From the NCBI RefSeq assembly GCF_015182315.1, contig NZ_PRDL01000001.1, forward strand, positions 1,054,001-1,118,000: a stretch of 64,000 nucleotides of DNA, in the 5' to 3' direction. Of this stretch, positions 1 to 8,207 are shown piece after piece. The notes below the pieces were generated by a model, which was not told where the DNA came from, did not search any database, and worked only from the letters and a program-made list of their open reading frames with translations. The stretch's first letter is position 1. Each line of letters begins with the position of its first letter. Both the position numbers and the translations under genes were made by a program. This DNA is from Cellvibrio polysaccharolyticus (GTDB lineage: Bacteria > Pseudomonadota > Gammaproteobacteria > Pseudomonadales > Cellvibrionaceae).

Positions 1-84
1 AATTGATCGAAGATTAAGGCGGGCTATTGGCGGCGTTGCCGCTGCGGATACTCAATTCCGTAAAAGATCTGCCCCTGAAAACAC

Positions 85-117
85 AAAAAGTCGGCTGTGA
101 TTGCAGCCGACTTTTTT
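85..117. terminator. Rho-independent terminator after the RhlE-like helicase
   Basis: A GTCGGCTG / CAGCCGAC stem has an A-run on one side and a T-run on the other, so it can act in both directions. It lies directly downstream of the minus-strand helicase stop. It may also end an unseen plus-strand gene to the left of the window. Confidence 0.75.
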
Positions 118-152
118 ATTTTCAGAACCCCGATTTGTCCGTAATGCTGCTA

Positions 153-1517
153 TCAGCTGCGTTTGCCAGGCTTGGTCGAGGTGCGTGTCGGGCGTTTGGC
201 CGGTGGTTTGCCGGTATTGCTTGCGGCAACGCCCCGTCGAGGTGTTCGGGCTGCTTTGCTGGCATTGCCTGTTTTGGCATTGGTGGTTCCGGCTTTGCTA
301 CGCGTGCCTGGTTTCGCCTTGCCGGAGGTGGCAGCGGCTTTGGCCAGCGCGCTTTTTGGCTTGCTGATTTTTATATATTCTTCGGTCACGTCGAAGCCGG
401 CAATCTTCTGGCGCTTGATGCGGGTGCCAATCGCCTCTTCAATCAGTTCGATGCGGTGATCTTCGGCCGGTGTGACCAGAGAAATCGCCTTGCCCTTTTG
501 TCCGGCGCGGCCGGTACGGCCCACACGGTGCACGTAATCTTCGGTGAAGAAGGGCAGGTCGAGGTTGACCACGAAGTCCAGTCCCTGAATATCCAGCCCG
601 CGCGCCGCCACTTCGGTGGCTACCAATACCTGCAGTTTGCCGTCTTTAAAGTCCTGTAATGCGCGGCGGCGTGAGCCCTGGGTTTTCTCGCTGTGGATAA
701 CAGCCGCTTCTATTTTGTCGTTTTTCAGCGCTTTGTAGAGCTTTTCTGCTTCTTCGCGGGTGCTGCTGAACACCATCACCTGATACCAGTTTTCGGTGCG
801 CAGCAAATGTGTAAACAACTCGTATTTGCGCAGACTGTCGACCGGGTAGAGTACGTGGTCAATGCTGTCGGCAACCGAGTTGCGGCGCGATACGGTAACC
901 AGGGTGGGGCGGTTCATTGCCTGGTGCGCCAGGTTAGTTACCAGCGGTGAGCCGGTCGCGGAGAAAAACAGCGTTTGATGCTTGCGGCTAACACTGGTGA
1001 GGATGGTATGAATGTCGGTGACGAAACCCATGTCGAGCATACGGTCGGCTTCATCCAGCACCACAAATTCGGTTTTGGCGAGGTTGATGTTTTCCAGTTG
1101 TACGTGTTCCAGCAGTCGGCCCGGCGTGGCGACGATGATGTCTGCACCGGCGCGCAGTTTGGCGGTTTGGCCGGTAAGTTTTACGCCACCGTAAATGCTG
1201 ACCACGCGGAAGTCAGTGAATTTTGCCATCGCGGCAGCGGCTTCAGCAATTTGCTGCACCAGCTCACGGGTCGGTGCCAGAATCAGCGCGCGGGTAAAAC
1301 CGGCTTGCGCATGGCCGGATTTTTCCAGCATCTGTTGCAATACCGGCAGCACGTAGGCGGCGGTTTTGCCGGTACCGGTTTGCGCGGTAGCGAGCACATC
1401 CTGACCGCGACGGGCGATGGGAATTGCCTGCTGCTGTACGGGCGTCAGGGTTTTAAAGCCGATCGTTTTGATGGCGTGAAGCAGCTCCGGCGCGAGGCCG
1501 AGTGAGGCAAAATTCAT
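153..1517 (-). CDS. rhlE: DEAD-box ATP-dependent RNA helicase, RhlE type
   Basis: A cytoplasmic RNA helicase that uses ATP to unwind short RNA duplexes; RhlE-type proteins act in ribosome assembly and RNA turnover. Visible motifs in order: an N-terminal Q motif (residues about 3-28), Walker A AQTGTGKT (45-52), PTREL (82-86), DEAD (155-158), SAT (186-188) and, in the second RecA-like domain, HRVGRTGR. The last 70 residues or so form a low-complexity tail rich in Lys, Arg, Ala, Ser and Thr, typical of RhlE-like helicases and probably RNA binding. Total length is 454 residues. On the minus strand, a possible -10 hexamer (TATACT, 1552-1557) lies upstream with no convincing -35. The gene is monocistronic and ends at a strong terminator. 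Assignment to RhlE rather than another DEAD-box paralogue rests on the short N-terminus and the basic tail. Confidence 0.93.
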   Translation of the reverse strand: MNFASLGLAPELLHAIKTIGFKTLTPVQQQAIPIARRGQDVLATAQTGTGKTAAYVLPVLQQMLEKSGHAQAGFTRALILAPTRELVQQIAEAAAAMAKFTDFRVVSIYGGVKLTGQTAKLRAGADIIVATPGRLLEHVQLENINLAKTEFVVLDEADRMLDMGFVTDIHTILTSVSRKHQTLFFSATGSPLVTNLAHQAMNRPTLVTVSRRNSVADSIDHVLYPVDSLRKYELFTHLLRTENWYQVMVFSSTREEAEKLYKALKNDKIEAAVIHSEKTQGSRRRALQDFKDGKLQVLVATEVAARGLDIQGLDFVVNLDLPFFTEDYVHRVGRTGRAGQKGKAISLVTPAEDHRIELIEEAIGTRIKRQKIAGFDVTEEYIKISKPKSALAKAAATSGKAKPGTRSKAGTTNAKTGNASKAARTPRRGVAASNTGKPPAKRPTRTSTKPGKRS

Positions 1518-1623
1518 AACAAAGTAACCGCAGGGAAAGTAATTGGCCGATAGTATACCGGCTTATGCATAAGGATGCTGCGCGAGGCAAGCGATACTGC
1601 GGGCGTTGCGGGGTAAATGACAG

Positions 1624-1655
1624 ACAAAAAAATACCCGGCTGTAAGGCCGGGTAT
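1624..1655 (-). terminator. Terminator of the tonB-exbB-exbD operon
   Basis: Nine-base arms ATACCCGGC / GCCGGGTAT around a 6-nt loop are followed, on the minus strand, by a run of seven T. It lies 16 bases past the exbD stop codon. Confidence 0.85.
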
Positions 1656-1670
1656 CGGTGTTGCATCCGC

Positions 1671-2084
1671 TTATTGACCCGGGTCGGTGACAAAGCCGAG
1701 TTTCAATATGCCGGCTTTTTGTACCGCCGCCATGGCTTTGATTACATGCTCGTAACTCACTGTGCGGTCGCCGCGCAAATGAATTTCCGGCTGTGGTTCC
1801 TGCCTGGCTGCCGTTGCCAGACGCTGTTCCAGCTCTTCGATGGTTACGGCGTCTTCATTCCAGTGCAGCTGGCCGCCGTCGGTTACCGCAATGTTTACGG
1901 TTTCCGGTTTGATCTCATTGATGGTGTTGTCTGCGCGCGGCAGATCTACCTTCACCGAATGGGTCAGCACCGGTACGGTGATAATAAAGATAATCAGCAA
2001 TACCAGCATGACGTCGACCAGCGGTGTCATGTTGATCTCGCTCATTACCTCATCGTTGTCGTCGAGTCCGCCACCGAATGCCAT
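1671..2084 (-). CDS. exbD: ExbD/TolR-family biopolymer transport protein
   Basis: An inner-membrane protein with one transmembrane helix and a periplasmic domain. With ExbB it couples the proton gradient to TonB. At 137 residues it has the usual family size. The short cytoplasmic N-terminus is followed by a single membrane segment (about residues 20-42) that carries the conserved proton-path aspartate in MTPLVDVMLVLL. The gene is the last of a tonB-exbB-exbD order; its start is one base past the exbB stop, which suggests translational coupling. The context with a proline-rich TonB favours ExbD over TolR. A strong terminator follows. Confidence 0.93.
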   Translation of the reverse strand: MAFGGGLDDNDEVMSEINMTPLVDVMLVLLIIFIITVPVLTHSVKVDLPRADNTINEIKPETVNIAVTDGGQLHWNEDAVTIEELEQRLATAARQEPQPEIHLRGDRTVSYEHVIKAMAAVQKAGILKLGFVTDPGQ

Positions 2085-2085
2085 G

Positions 2086-2823
2086 TTATTGCGCCTCTTT
2101 ATGCGGAACTTTGCTGCTCAGGCGGGTAACCGGAACAATCACTTTGCTGCTTGCCGGTGGTGCACCGGTGATCAGGTAGGCATGCAACTGGTGAGCAAAA
2201 CGGTTCAGCTTGCTGAGAATGCCTTTGTTGCCGCGGTTAAGGGCGTTGTAACCGAGTACCGCAGGGATCGCTACCGCCAGGCCGAAAGCGGTCATGATCA
2301 GCGCTTCACCTACCGGGCCGGCTACTTTGTCGATACTGGCAGAACCGGAAGCGCCGATGCCGACCAGCGCGTGATAAATACCCCATACAGTACCGAACAA
2401 ACCGATAAACGGTGCGGTGGAGCCTACCGACGCCAGCACCGCCAGGCCGCGTTGCAGACGCTCGGAGGTTTCATCGATGGAGCCGCGCAGGCAGGCGGTT
2501 AACCAGTCTGCCAGCGGCAGATGGCCGTGCAAATCGCTTTTGTGGTTGGTGTGGTGATCCAGCGCGGCCTGGCCTTCTTCTGCCAGATGGCGGTAAGGAT
2601 TGCCTTCACGCTCGCCGAGAATATGCAAGCCTTCGCTGAAACTTTTGGCATGCCAGAAATCAGTCTGGGCGATGCTTGGCTTGCGCAGGCGATACAGGCC
2701 CCAGCTTCTGACTGCAATCACGTACCAGGAGGCGATGGACATAACAAGGAGCATCACGGCGACCCCTTTGATCACCATATCGCTCTGTGCCCAGAGGCTT
2801 TCAATTCCGTAGGGGTTGCTCAT
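2086..2823 (-). CDS. exbB: ExbB/TolQ-family proton channel
   Basis: The inner-membrane channel subunit of the TonB energising complex (MotA/TolQ/ExbB family), 245 residues. It has one membrane helix near residues 15-40, a cytoplasmic loop, and two C-terminal helices around 130-155 and 175-200; the conserved glycine/alanine-rich stretch LFGTVWGIYHAL lies in the second. The gene sits between tonB (65-bp gap) and exbD (1-bp gap) in one transcription unit. The complex would energise outer-membrane receptors such as the large one at 44.5-47.4 kb. Confidence 0.93.
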   Translation of the reverse strand: MSNPYGIESLWAQSDMVIKGVAVMLLVMSIASWYVIAVRSWGLYRLRKPSIAQTDFWHAKSFSEGLHILGEREGNPYRHLAEEGQAALDHHTNHKSDLHGHLPLADWLTACLRGSIDETSERLQRGLAVLASVGSTAPFIGLFGTVWGIYHALVGIGASGSASIDKVAGPVGEALIMTAFGLAVAIPAVLGYNALNRGNKGILSKLNRFAHQLHAYLITGAPPASSKVIVPVTRLSSKVPHKEAQ

Positions 2824-2888
2824 ATCGTTTATTCCTCATTATCAAACATCGGATTACAAGTTTCGGTGTTGTTGGCAATTCACCCGGC

Positions 2889-3590
2889 CTAGTTCAGGGT
2901 GAATTCAATCGGTTGTACGTACCAGTATTCAATCGGCTCATTACCGCGTTTTGCCGGTGAATAACGCCATTGTTTAACGGCTTTCATGGCGGTGTCATCA
3001 AGACGTTTAAAGCCGCTGGATTCTTTCAGCTTGATCTCACCCACACTGCCGTCAACCAGAATCAATACATCCAGAATCACCGTACCGGTTTCCCGCAAGC
3101 GCCGGGACAAGCTCGGATAAGCCGGCTTGGGGTTGTTCAAGCTGTGTGCATCTTCCCGTGGCGGCGTTACCGGTGCACCCATGGTGTCGTTTTTCTCAGC
3201 CATCGGCGTAGACGGTGCCGGTGGTGGAGGGGGCGGTGGTGGCTCGTCAACCGCTTCCTGTTCCTGGGTAATCGCGCGCTCCGAGGGTGGTGCTTCCGGC
3301 GGTGGAGGCAACGGCTTGGGCTTCGGTTTCGGCAGCGGTTTTGGCTCTGGCGGCTTCGGTTTTGGTTTGGGCGGCTCTGGCGGTGGCGGTTCTACCGGCG
3401 GCGGAGTTTCCTGCGCGCTGGGCAGCTGCACGGTTTCTGCCGGTGGTGCTGGCAGAATAATACCTTGTACGGTGGGCAGTACCAGATCATTAATTTTTGG
3501 CGAAGGTGACCAGATGGTGAAACCAATCGCGCCGGCATGCAGCGCAATAACGCCCACCAGCGACAACAGGGATGCCTTTTCATATTTCAT
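2889..3590 (-). CDS. tonB: TonB energy transducer
   Basis: A periplasm-spanning protein that transfers energy from ExbBD to TonB-dependent outer-membrane receptors. The 233 residues show an N-terminal signal anchor (about 8-28), a long Pro/Glu/Lys-rich spacer (about 60-130, with PPEPPKPKPKPPEPKPLPKP type repeats) and the C-terminal TonB domain (about 150-233) with the YPSLSRRLRETGTVILDV region. It is the first recognised gene of the operon with exbB and exbD. The start codon overlaps the stop of a small upstream reading frame by ATGA. No good Shine-Dalgarno sequence precedes this start, which would fit coupling to that frame. A Fur-box-like site lies about 400 bp upstream. Confidence 0.93.
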   Translation of the reverse strand: MKYEKASLLSLVGVIALHAGAIGFTIWSPSPKINDLVLPTVQGIILPAPPAETVQLPSAQETPPPVEPPPPEPPKPKPKPPEPKPLPKPKPKPLPPPPEAPPSERAITQEQEAVDEPPPPPPPPAPSTPMAEKNDTMGAPVTPPREDAHSLNNPKPAYPSLSRRLRETGTVILDVLILVDGSVGEIKLKESSGFKRLDDTAMKAVKQWRYSPAKRGNEPIEYWYVQPIEFTLN

Positions 3591-3724
3591 ACTGAAAACC
3601 CTGTGAAAATCATTGCCCCGGTCGATGCTAAAGGCGTCACAGCGGTATCGGTGTTACCACCATCCATAGTAAGGCAGCGCGCTGTACAACCGGTGTACCC
3701 CAGTGCAAATGCCAGTAACATCAT
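3587..3724 (-). CDS. Possible 45-residue upstream ORF coupled to tonB
   Basis: I do not recognise this product. The frame starts with two adjacent ATG codons; an AGGA lies about 8 bases before the first. The N-terminus is hydrophobic (MMLLAFALGYTGC), and the frame ends at a TGA that overlaps the tonB ATG (ATGA). Such an overlap is typical of translational coupling. The rest of the peptide is Thr/Ala/Gly-rich with no motif. It could be a leader peptide, a small lipoprotein-like protein, or a chance reading frame. Confidence 0.3.
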   Translation of the reverse strand: MMLLAFALGYTGCTARCLTMDGGNTDTAVTPLASTGAMIFTGFSV

Positions 3725-4139
3725 GCGTCGATTCCTGTTGAGTTGGCTGTAACCGGACTGGACACAGCGGCCAATGTGTTTAGCTGATCGTTGCGACACG
3801 ACGATCGACGCGGGGCTTGCTTCGCTTACTTACGGGGTTGCCCATCGGACACATCGCTGCCCGATATCCACCGTAGAGGCCATTGTCGAGCAGCCGTTAT
3901 CCAGCGCGGCGGCTGAAAAAATCAGACGCGATTAAAGCGAGGCGTAATGATAGTGCTGCGTAATATGACGAAATGGCTATAAGAATATTACAAATGATAA
4001 ATATTCGTATTTGCATTGAAGGCGCGCACTTTAACAAAATACGTCCTGCAGGTGAAGCTTTTTTCGGCAAATTCTTAACAGAAGTTAGCAAAGGCGCAGT
4101 AATTGTGAAAAATAAATGCAACCGCGTCTTTGATATACA
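3591..4139. other. 549-bp gap between the fbp operon and tonB
   Basis: Apart from the small frame overlapping tonB and the Fur-like site near 4000, I see no supportable gene. The fbpC side (4010-4139) has no clear terminator. The AT-rich stretch 3940-4020 is the likeliest place for the tonB promoter, which would leave a long leader of roughly 350-400 bases. Confidence 0.5.
3992..4009. promoter_or_regulatory. Possible Fur box upstream of tonB
   Basis: AAATGATAAATATTCGTA matches 15 of 18 positions of the site upstream of fbpA (8090-8107). It contains the TGATAA-N2-ATT core of the 7-1-7 Fur motif. The right half-site is poor when judged alone; the shared sequence upstream of two iron-linked operons is the main support. 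Confidence 0.45.
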
Positions 4140-5225
4140 TCATCCGGCGAGGTTGGTGGGGCGATCAAATACAAAGGCGCCACTGGCATCCAGCACAAGG
4201 GCGATGCTTTCACCGGCTTGTAAATGCACGGTATTGGCAACTTGCATTTGCAAGGGCGAGGGGACGTTATCCGGTTGTACGCTAACGCTGGTTGTGGCGC
4301 CCAGCATATGGGTGTCGATGACTTTGGCCTGGCAGGTCAATGGCGACTGCTCGGCAACTTCTGCCGGTTTGATCGCCTCGGGGCGAATCAGAATATCGGC
4401 ATAACCGCCTTCTTTTAGATGTTTTGCATCCAGCGGGCCGAAGGGGGTTTGCACCTGACGGTTTACCACCTGGCTTTGAAGCGCGTTGATATCACCAAAA
4501 AATTCGGCAGCAAAGGCGTTGGCCGGCCGGCGATAGAGGGTTTCCGGCGTGCCGGTTTGCAGAATATGGCCGTCAGACATCAGCGCAATACGATCCGCCA
4601 TAAACATGGCTTCATCGGGGTCGTGGGTTACCAGAATACTGGTGGTGCCGGTGGCTTTCAGCAAGCCGAGGGTTTCCTGGCGAATGCGGTGGCGCAGCCG
4701 TACATCAAGGTTGGAGAAGGGTTCATCCAGCAACAAAATGCCGGGTTCCGGTGCCAGTGCCCGTGCCAGCGCAATGCGTTGCTGTTGGCCGCCGGACAAT
4801 ACGTGGGGGTAATCCTTCGCCCGGTTGGCGAGGTGTACCCGTTCCAGCATGGCCATAGCGCGCTGCTGACGATCGGCACGAGGTAAGTGACCCAGCCCGA
4901 AGGCGACGTTTTCAAGAATACTGATATGAGGAAAGAGCGCAAAATCCTGAAACACCATGCCGATACCGCGTGCCTCTGGTGGCAGGTGGGTTTGGCCGGT
5001 AGCGATGAGCTGCTGCTGAATTTGCAGCTCGCCTGCCTGTACCCGCTCCAGTCCGGCAATCAAACGCAGCAGGGTGCTCTTGCCGCAACCTGATGGCCCT
5101 GCCAGGCAAATCACTTCGCCGGCCTGAATGTCCAGGTCGATATTTTTCAGCACCAGGTGATCGCCAAACTGATGACGAATACCGCGAATGCTGAGGTTTT
5201 GCGAGCGTGATGCTGTCTGGTTCAT
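4140..5225 (-). CDS. fbpC: Ferric iron ABC transporter ATP-binding protein, FbpC-like
   Basis: The ATPase subunit of an Fbp/Afu-type ferric iron importer. Motifs visible: Walker A GPSGCGKST, Q-loop in MVFQDFALFPH, ABC signature LSGGQQQR, Walker B LLLDEPFSNLD and the switch histidine in LVTHD. A C-terminal regulatory region of about 120 residues is of the TOBE kind seen in FbpC and PotA. The frame is open upstream to a TTG at 5246, but the ATG at 5225 (MNQTASRSQNLS) is the more likely start and gives 361 residues. The gene is last in a minus-strand fbpA-fbpB-fbpC order, 30 bp after the permease stop. The substrate is inferred from the adjacent binding protein. Confidence 0.88.
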   Translation of the reverse strand: MNQTASRSQNLSIRGIRHQFGDHLVLKNIDLDIQAGEVICLAGPSGCGKSTLLRLIAGLERVQAGELQIQQQLIATGQTHLPPEARGIGMVFQDFALFPHISILENVAFGLGHLPRADRQQRAMAMLERVHLANRAKDYPHVLSGGQQQRIALARALAPEPGILLLDEPFSNLDVRLRHRIRQETLGLLKATGTTSILVTHDPDEAMFMADRIALMSDGHILQTGTPETLYRRPANAFAAEFFGDINALQSQVVNRQVQTPFGPLDAKHLKEGGYADILIRPEAIKPAEVAEQSPLTCQAKVIDTHMLGATTSVSVQPDNVPSPLQMQVANTVHLQAGESIALVLDASGAFVFDRPTNLAG

Positions 5226-5255
5226 GCAGGTTTTTCCGAAGCGCAATCAATAACG

Positions 5256-6965
5256 TCAGTGCGAGTTTTTAGGCGTGCCGTAACGCGATAACAGCACAAT
5301 AGGTATCAGGCCTGACAAGACAATCAGCAGTGCGGCAACAGCACCGCTTTCGTAGCTGCCGCGCGCCGCCTCACCGTAAAGGTGGGTGGCGAGTGTTTCA
5401 AAATTGAGCGGCCGCAACAACAGCGTGGCTGGCAGCTCTTTCATGCAGTCTACAAAAATCAGCAGCATCGCCGCCGCCATCGCCGGGCGTGATAGCGGCA
5501 AGTGAATACGCCAGGCACGTTTGCCGGCGGGTACGTTCAATGAGCGTGCGGCGTCATCCAGCGATAGCGGAATCTTGTTAAAACCGGCTTCAATGCTGCC
5601 GTTGCCAATCGCCAGAAAGCGGGCGGCGTAGGCGTAAACCAGCGCCGCGCCCGAGCCGGAAATCAACAGGCCGGTAGATACGCCGAACAACCAGCTGCTG
5701 CTGTTATCAATAGCCGCGTCCATCCACGCCAACGGCCCCAATAAGCCGATGGCCAGTACCGTACCTGGAATGGCGTAGCCCAGGCTGGCAACGCGAACCA
5801 GGGTGCGCAGCAAAGCACTTTCGCGGGCCAGCCGCAGGCTGTAAATCAGAATAAACGCCAGGCCGGTGGCTACCAGCGTGGCTACCGCAGAAATCAGCAG
5901 CGTATTGCGCGCCTCAACAATAATCGCCGGGTCGATACCGGCAAAAGCGATACGTTTGGCGGCCTCTACCACCAGATAACCGGTAGGAAGAATAAAACCG
6001 AAGATAACCGGCAAGCAGGCGAGGCTGACCATTAATACACCGCGCCAGCCGTGCAACGAGCGGGTAGTCATCGGGCGCGATTGGCGGGCACCGGCGTGAT
6101 AGCGCTGCCGACGGCGCGCCCAGCGTTCAAGCAGAATCAGCGATACCACGATAACCAGCATAAACAGGGCGATTTGCGCGGCACCAGGCAGGCTGGAGCG
6201 GTTAACCCAGGTGGAATAAATAGATACCGTCATGGTGCGCACACCGAGAAATTCCGAGGCGCCAATATCATTCAAGGCCTCCATCAAGGCGAGGCTGGCA
6301 CCTACCGCAATGGCGGGCCGGGCCAGCGGCAGGGCAATACGGAAAAAGGTACGGCGCGAGGAGGCGCCCAGGGTGCGAGAGGCATCCAGCAGACCGGCGG
6401 CCTGCATCATAAACATGGCCCGTACCGGCAAATACACGTAGGGGTAAAGCACCAGACTCAGCAATAAAATGCAGCCGCCCATAGAGCGGATATCCGGCAG
6501 GCGGAAATCCCGCGGGCTGCTGTAGCCGAGCAAGTCCCGCAGTAAGGTTTGAATAGGGCCAACCGGATGCAATAAATCCAGATAGGCAAAAGCGACAATG
6601 TAGGTGGGTACCGCCAGTGGTAACAGCAGCGCCCAGGCCAGGATGCGGCGGCCGGGAAAATTATAGGCTGTAACCAGCCACGCGCAGCCGGTGCCGATGG
6701 TAATGACCAGCACGCCAACGCCGCTTAGCAGCAGAACCGTGTCTCTGAGGGCTTGAGGTAAAACATAGGTGCGCAGATGCTGCCAGAGCTCGCCGGAGCC
6801 TTCGGCCGCATGACCAGCCAGCGAGAGTACTGGCAGCAGTACCAGAAGCGCTACTACCAGTGAAACCAGGAACCAGCCAGCGCCGATTCCGGAGGAGACG
6901 CGCTGCCACAGCGAAAGCGATGATGCTGTGGCAACGTTGGAGGGGTTTACACTATCAGTTGTCAA
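5256..6965 (-). CDS. fbpB: Ferric iron ABC transporter permease, FbpB-like
   Basis: A two-half inner-membrane permease of the binding-protein-dependent transport family, with about twelve membrane helices and two copies of the EAA-type cytoplasmic loop (near DASRTLGASSRRTFFRIALP and DDAARSLNVPAGKRAWRIHL). The frame is open to 7037, but that overlaps the binding-protein gene by 80 bp. A TTG at 6965 with AAGG six bases upstream, overlapping the fbpA stop by 11 bp, is a better start and gives 569 residues. It would form the membrane channel for iron delivered by FbpA and driven by FbpC. One fused permease is usual for this family. Confidence 0.87.
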   Translation of the reverse strand: MTTDSVNPSNVATASSLSLWQRVSSGIGAGWFLVSLVVALLVLLPVLSLAGHAAEGSGELWQHLRTYVLPQALRDTVLLLSGVGVLVITIGTGCAWLVTAYNFPGRRILAWALLLPLAVPTYIVAFAYLDLLHPVGPIQTLLRDLLGYSSPRDFRLPDIRSMGGCILLLSLVLYPYVYLPVRAMFMMQAAGLLDASRTLGASSRRTFFRIALPLARPAIAVGASLALMEALNDIGASEFLGVRTMTVSIYSTWVNRSSLPGAAQIALFMLVIVVSLILLERWARRRQRYHAGARQSRPMTTRSLHGWRGVLMVSLACLPVIFGFILPTGYLVVEAAKRIAFAGIDPAIIVEARNTLLISAVATLVATGLAFILIYSLRLARESALLRTLVRVASLGYAIPGTVLAIGLLGPLAWMDAAIDNSSSWLFGVSTGLLISGSGAALVYAYAARFLAIGNGSIEAGFNKIPLSLDDAARSLNVPAGKRAWRIHLPLSRPAMAAAMLLIFVDCMKELPATLLLRPLNFETLATHLYGEAARGSYESGAVAALLIVLSGLIPIVLLSRYGTPKNSH

Positions 6966-7983
6966 AACCAACCTTATCAACCAGCAAGCTGGCGGCCTTA
7001 CGATGTTTGGAGATTTCGCTGACCGATACGCTATCAACTGTCAGCGTGCCCAGTGCAGCAATAATCGGGTCAACAGTGGCACCGGCTTTAACCGGGTATT
7101 CGAAGTTGGCTTTGGCGTAAATGCCCTGGGCTTCGTCGGATACCAGGAACTCCAGTAATTTAACGGCATTATCGCGGTTTGGCGCGTGTTTGGCGATGGC
7201 TGCGCCGGAAACGTTGACGTGAGTACCGCCATCTTTAAAGGTTGGCAGCAATACCTGAATGCCGTCGCCCCATTGTTTTTGGTCAGCGCCGCCAGCACCG
7301 CTACGCATCAGACCCACGTAGTAAGAGTTGGCGATGCCGACATCACACAGGCCACCGAGAATATCGCGTGCGACTTCGCGGTCACCGCCACCGGCTTTAC
7401 GGGCCAGGTTGGCTTTAACGCCGCGCAACCAGGTTTCGGTATAGGCTTCGCCGTGTTTGGCAATCATGTGCGCAATCAGCGCGGTATTGTAAGGGTGCTG
7501 GCCGGAGCGAACACACACTTTACCTTTCCATTTTGCGTCAGCCAGTTCTTCGTAGGTGAAGTTCTTCAGGTCTTTCAAATCCTTGGCGGCGTACAGGGTG
7601 CGAGCGCGCATGGACAGGGCAAACCAGTTGCCGTCGCTATCGCGCAATTGCGCCGGTACAGCGGCTTCCAGCACCTTGGATTTTACCGACTGGGTAACGC
7701 CTTTATCGACCAGATCCGTCAGATTGCCGAAGTCTACCGCCATCAACACATCAGCCGGTGAGCGAGCACCTTCGCTGGCCACACGTTCGGCCAGACCATC
7801 TTTCAAAAACACGGTGTTTACCTTGATACCGGTATTGGCGGTGTAGGCATCCAGCAGCGGTTGTACCAGCGCCGGTTCGCGGGTGGTGTAAAGGTTAACC
7901 TCAGTCGGTGCTGCAGACACGGCAAAAGGTGCCATGCTGGCCGCGACCAGAGTAATACGACGAATCCAGGAAGTTAATGTCAT
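6955..7983 (-). CDS. fbpA: Periplasmic ferric iron-binding protein, FbpA/FutA-like
   Basis: A periplasmic solute-binding protein of the Fe(3+) family. Residues 1-25 form a signal peptide ending in AVSAA. The mature protein starts PTEVNLYTTREPALVQPLL, as in FbpA/FutA proteins, and near residue 225 carries the adjacent tyrosines of NSYYVGLM that bind ferric iron in this family. An ATG 15 bases further upstream (7998) is in frame; the second ATG (7983) was preferred because it gives a compact signal peptide, but neither has a strong ribosome site. It is first in the operon, and a Fur-box-like sequence lies about 105-125 bp upstream. Confidence 0.9.
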   Translation of the reverse strand: MTLTSWIRRITLVAASMAPFAVSAAPTEVNLYTTREPALVQPLLDAYTANTGIKVNTVFLKDGLAERVASEGARSPADVLMAVDFGNLTDLVDKGVTQSVKSKVLEAAVPAQLRDSDGNWFALSMRARTLYAAKDLKDLKNFTYEELADAKWKGKVCVRSGQHPYNTALIAHMIAKHGEAYTETWLRGVKANLARKAGGGDREVARDILGGLCDVGIANSYYVGLMRSGAGGADQKQWGDGIQVLLPTFKDGGTHVNVSGAAIAKHAPNRDNAVKLLEFLVSDEAQGIYAKANFEYPVKAGATVDPIIAALGTLTVDSVSVSEISKHRKAASLLVDKVGFDN

Positions 7984-8087
7984 GGTTTTTTCTCGCATGC
8001 GTGGGGAAGAGGTATTGATGGATGTTTAACGATTCCACGGGTAATGGAACGAAAAGTGGCGAGAGTTTAGCACTCCCGGAAATGGGA

Positions 8088-8106
8088 GTAAATGATAACA
8101 ATTCTT
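8088..8106. promoter_or_regulatory. Fur-box candidate upstream of fbpA
   Basis: GTAAATGATAACAATTCTT matches about 13 of 19 positions of the classical Fur box, including TGATAA and ATT around the centre. It lies upstream of a ferric iron importer, where Fur control is expected. A close relative of the site occurs upstream of tonB. Confidence 0.6.
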
Positions 8107-8163
8107 AATATTGTGTGCTTTTGCAATATCTTTTTGCTAGCCGGTTTTACAGGGAATTACGCG

Positions 8164-8199
8164 GGTGGCTTTATCCGTCTGCTTCAGGATAAAGCCACC
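8164..8199 (-). terminator. 13-bp perfect hairpin after cydB
   Basis: Arms GGTGGCTTTATCC and GGATAAAGCCACC flank a 10-nt loop, 9 bases past the cydB stop. There is no T-tract on either side. It could be a transcript-end stabiliser or a weak terminator. Confidence 0.5.
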
Positions 8200-8207
8200 G
8201 GTTTGAC

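Noticed and set aside
2..100. Open plus-strand frame from the window edge to a TGA at 98-100
   Set aside because: Only 32 codons are visible and the stop falls inside the terminator stem; another frame has a stop at 15-17 that is equally plausible as a gene end. No motif allows a choice.
3127..3606. 159-residue glycine-rich frame opposite tonB
   Set aside because: It is the mirror of the proline-rich TonB spacer; glycine codons are the complement of proline codons.
8111..8207. A cydX gene after cydB
   Set aside because: No ATG-initiated frame of 30-40 codons with a membrane helix is present between cydB and the fbpA upstream region.
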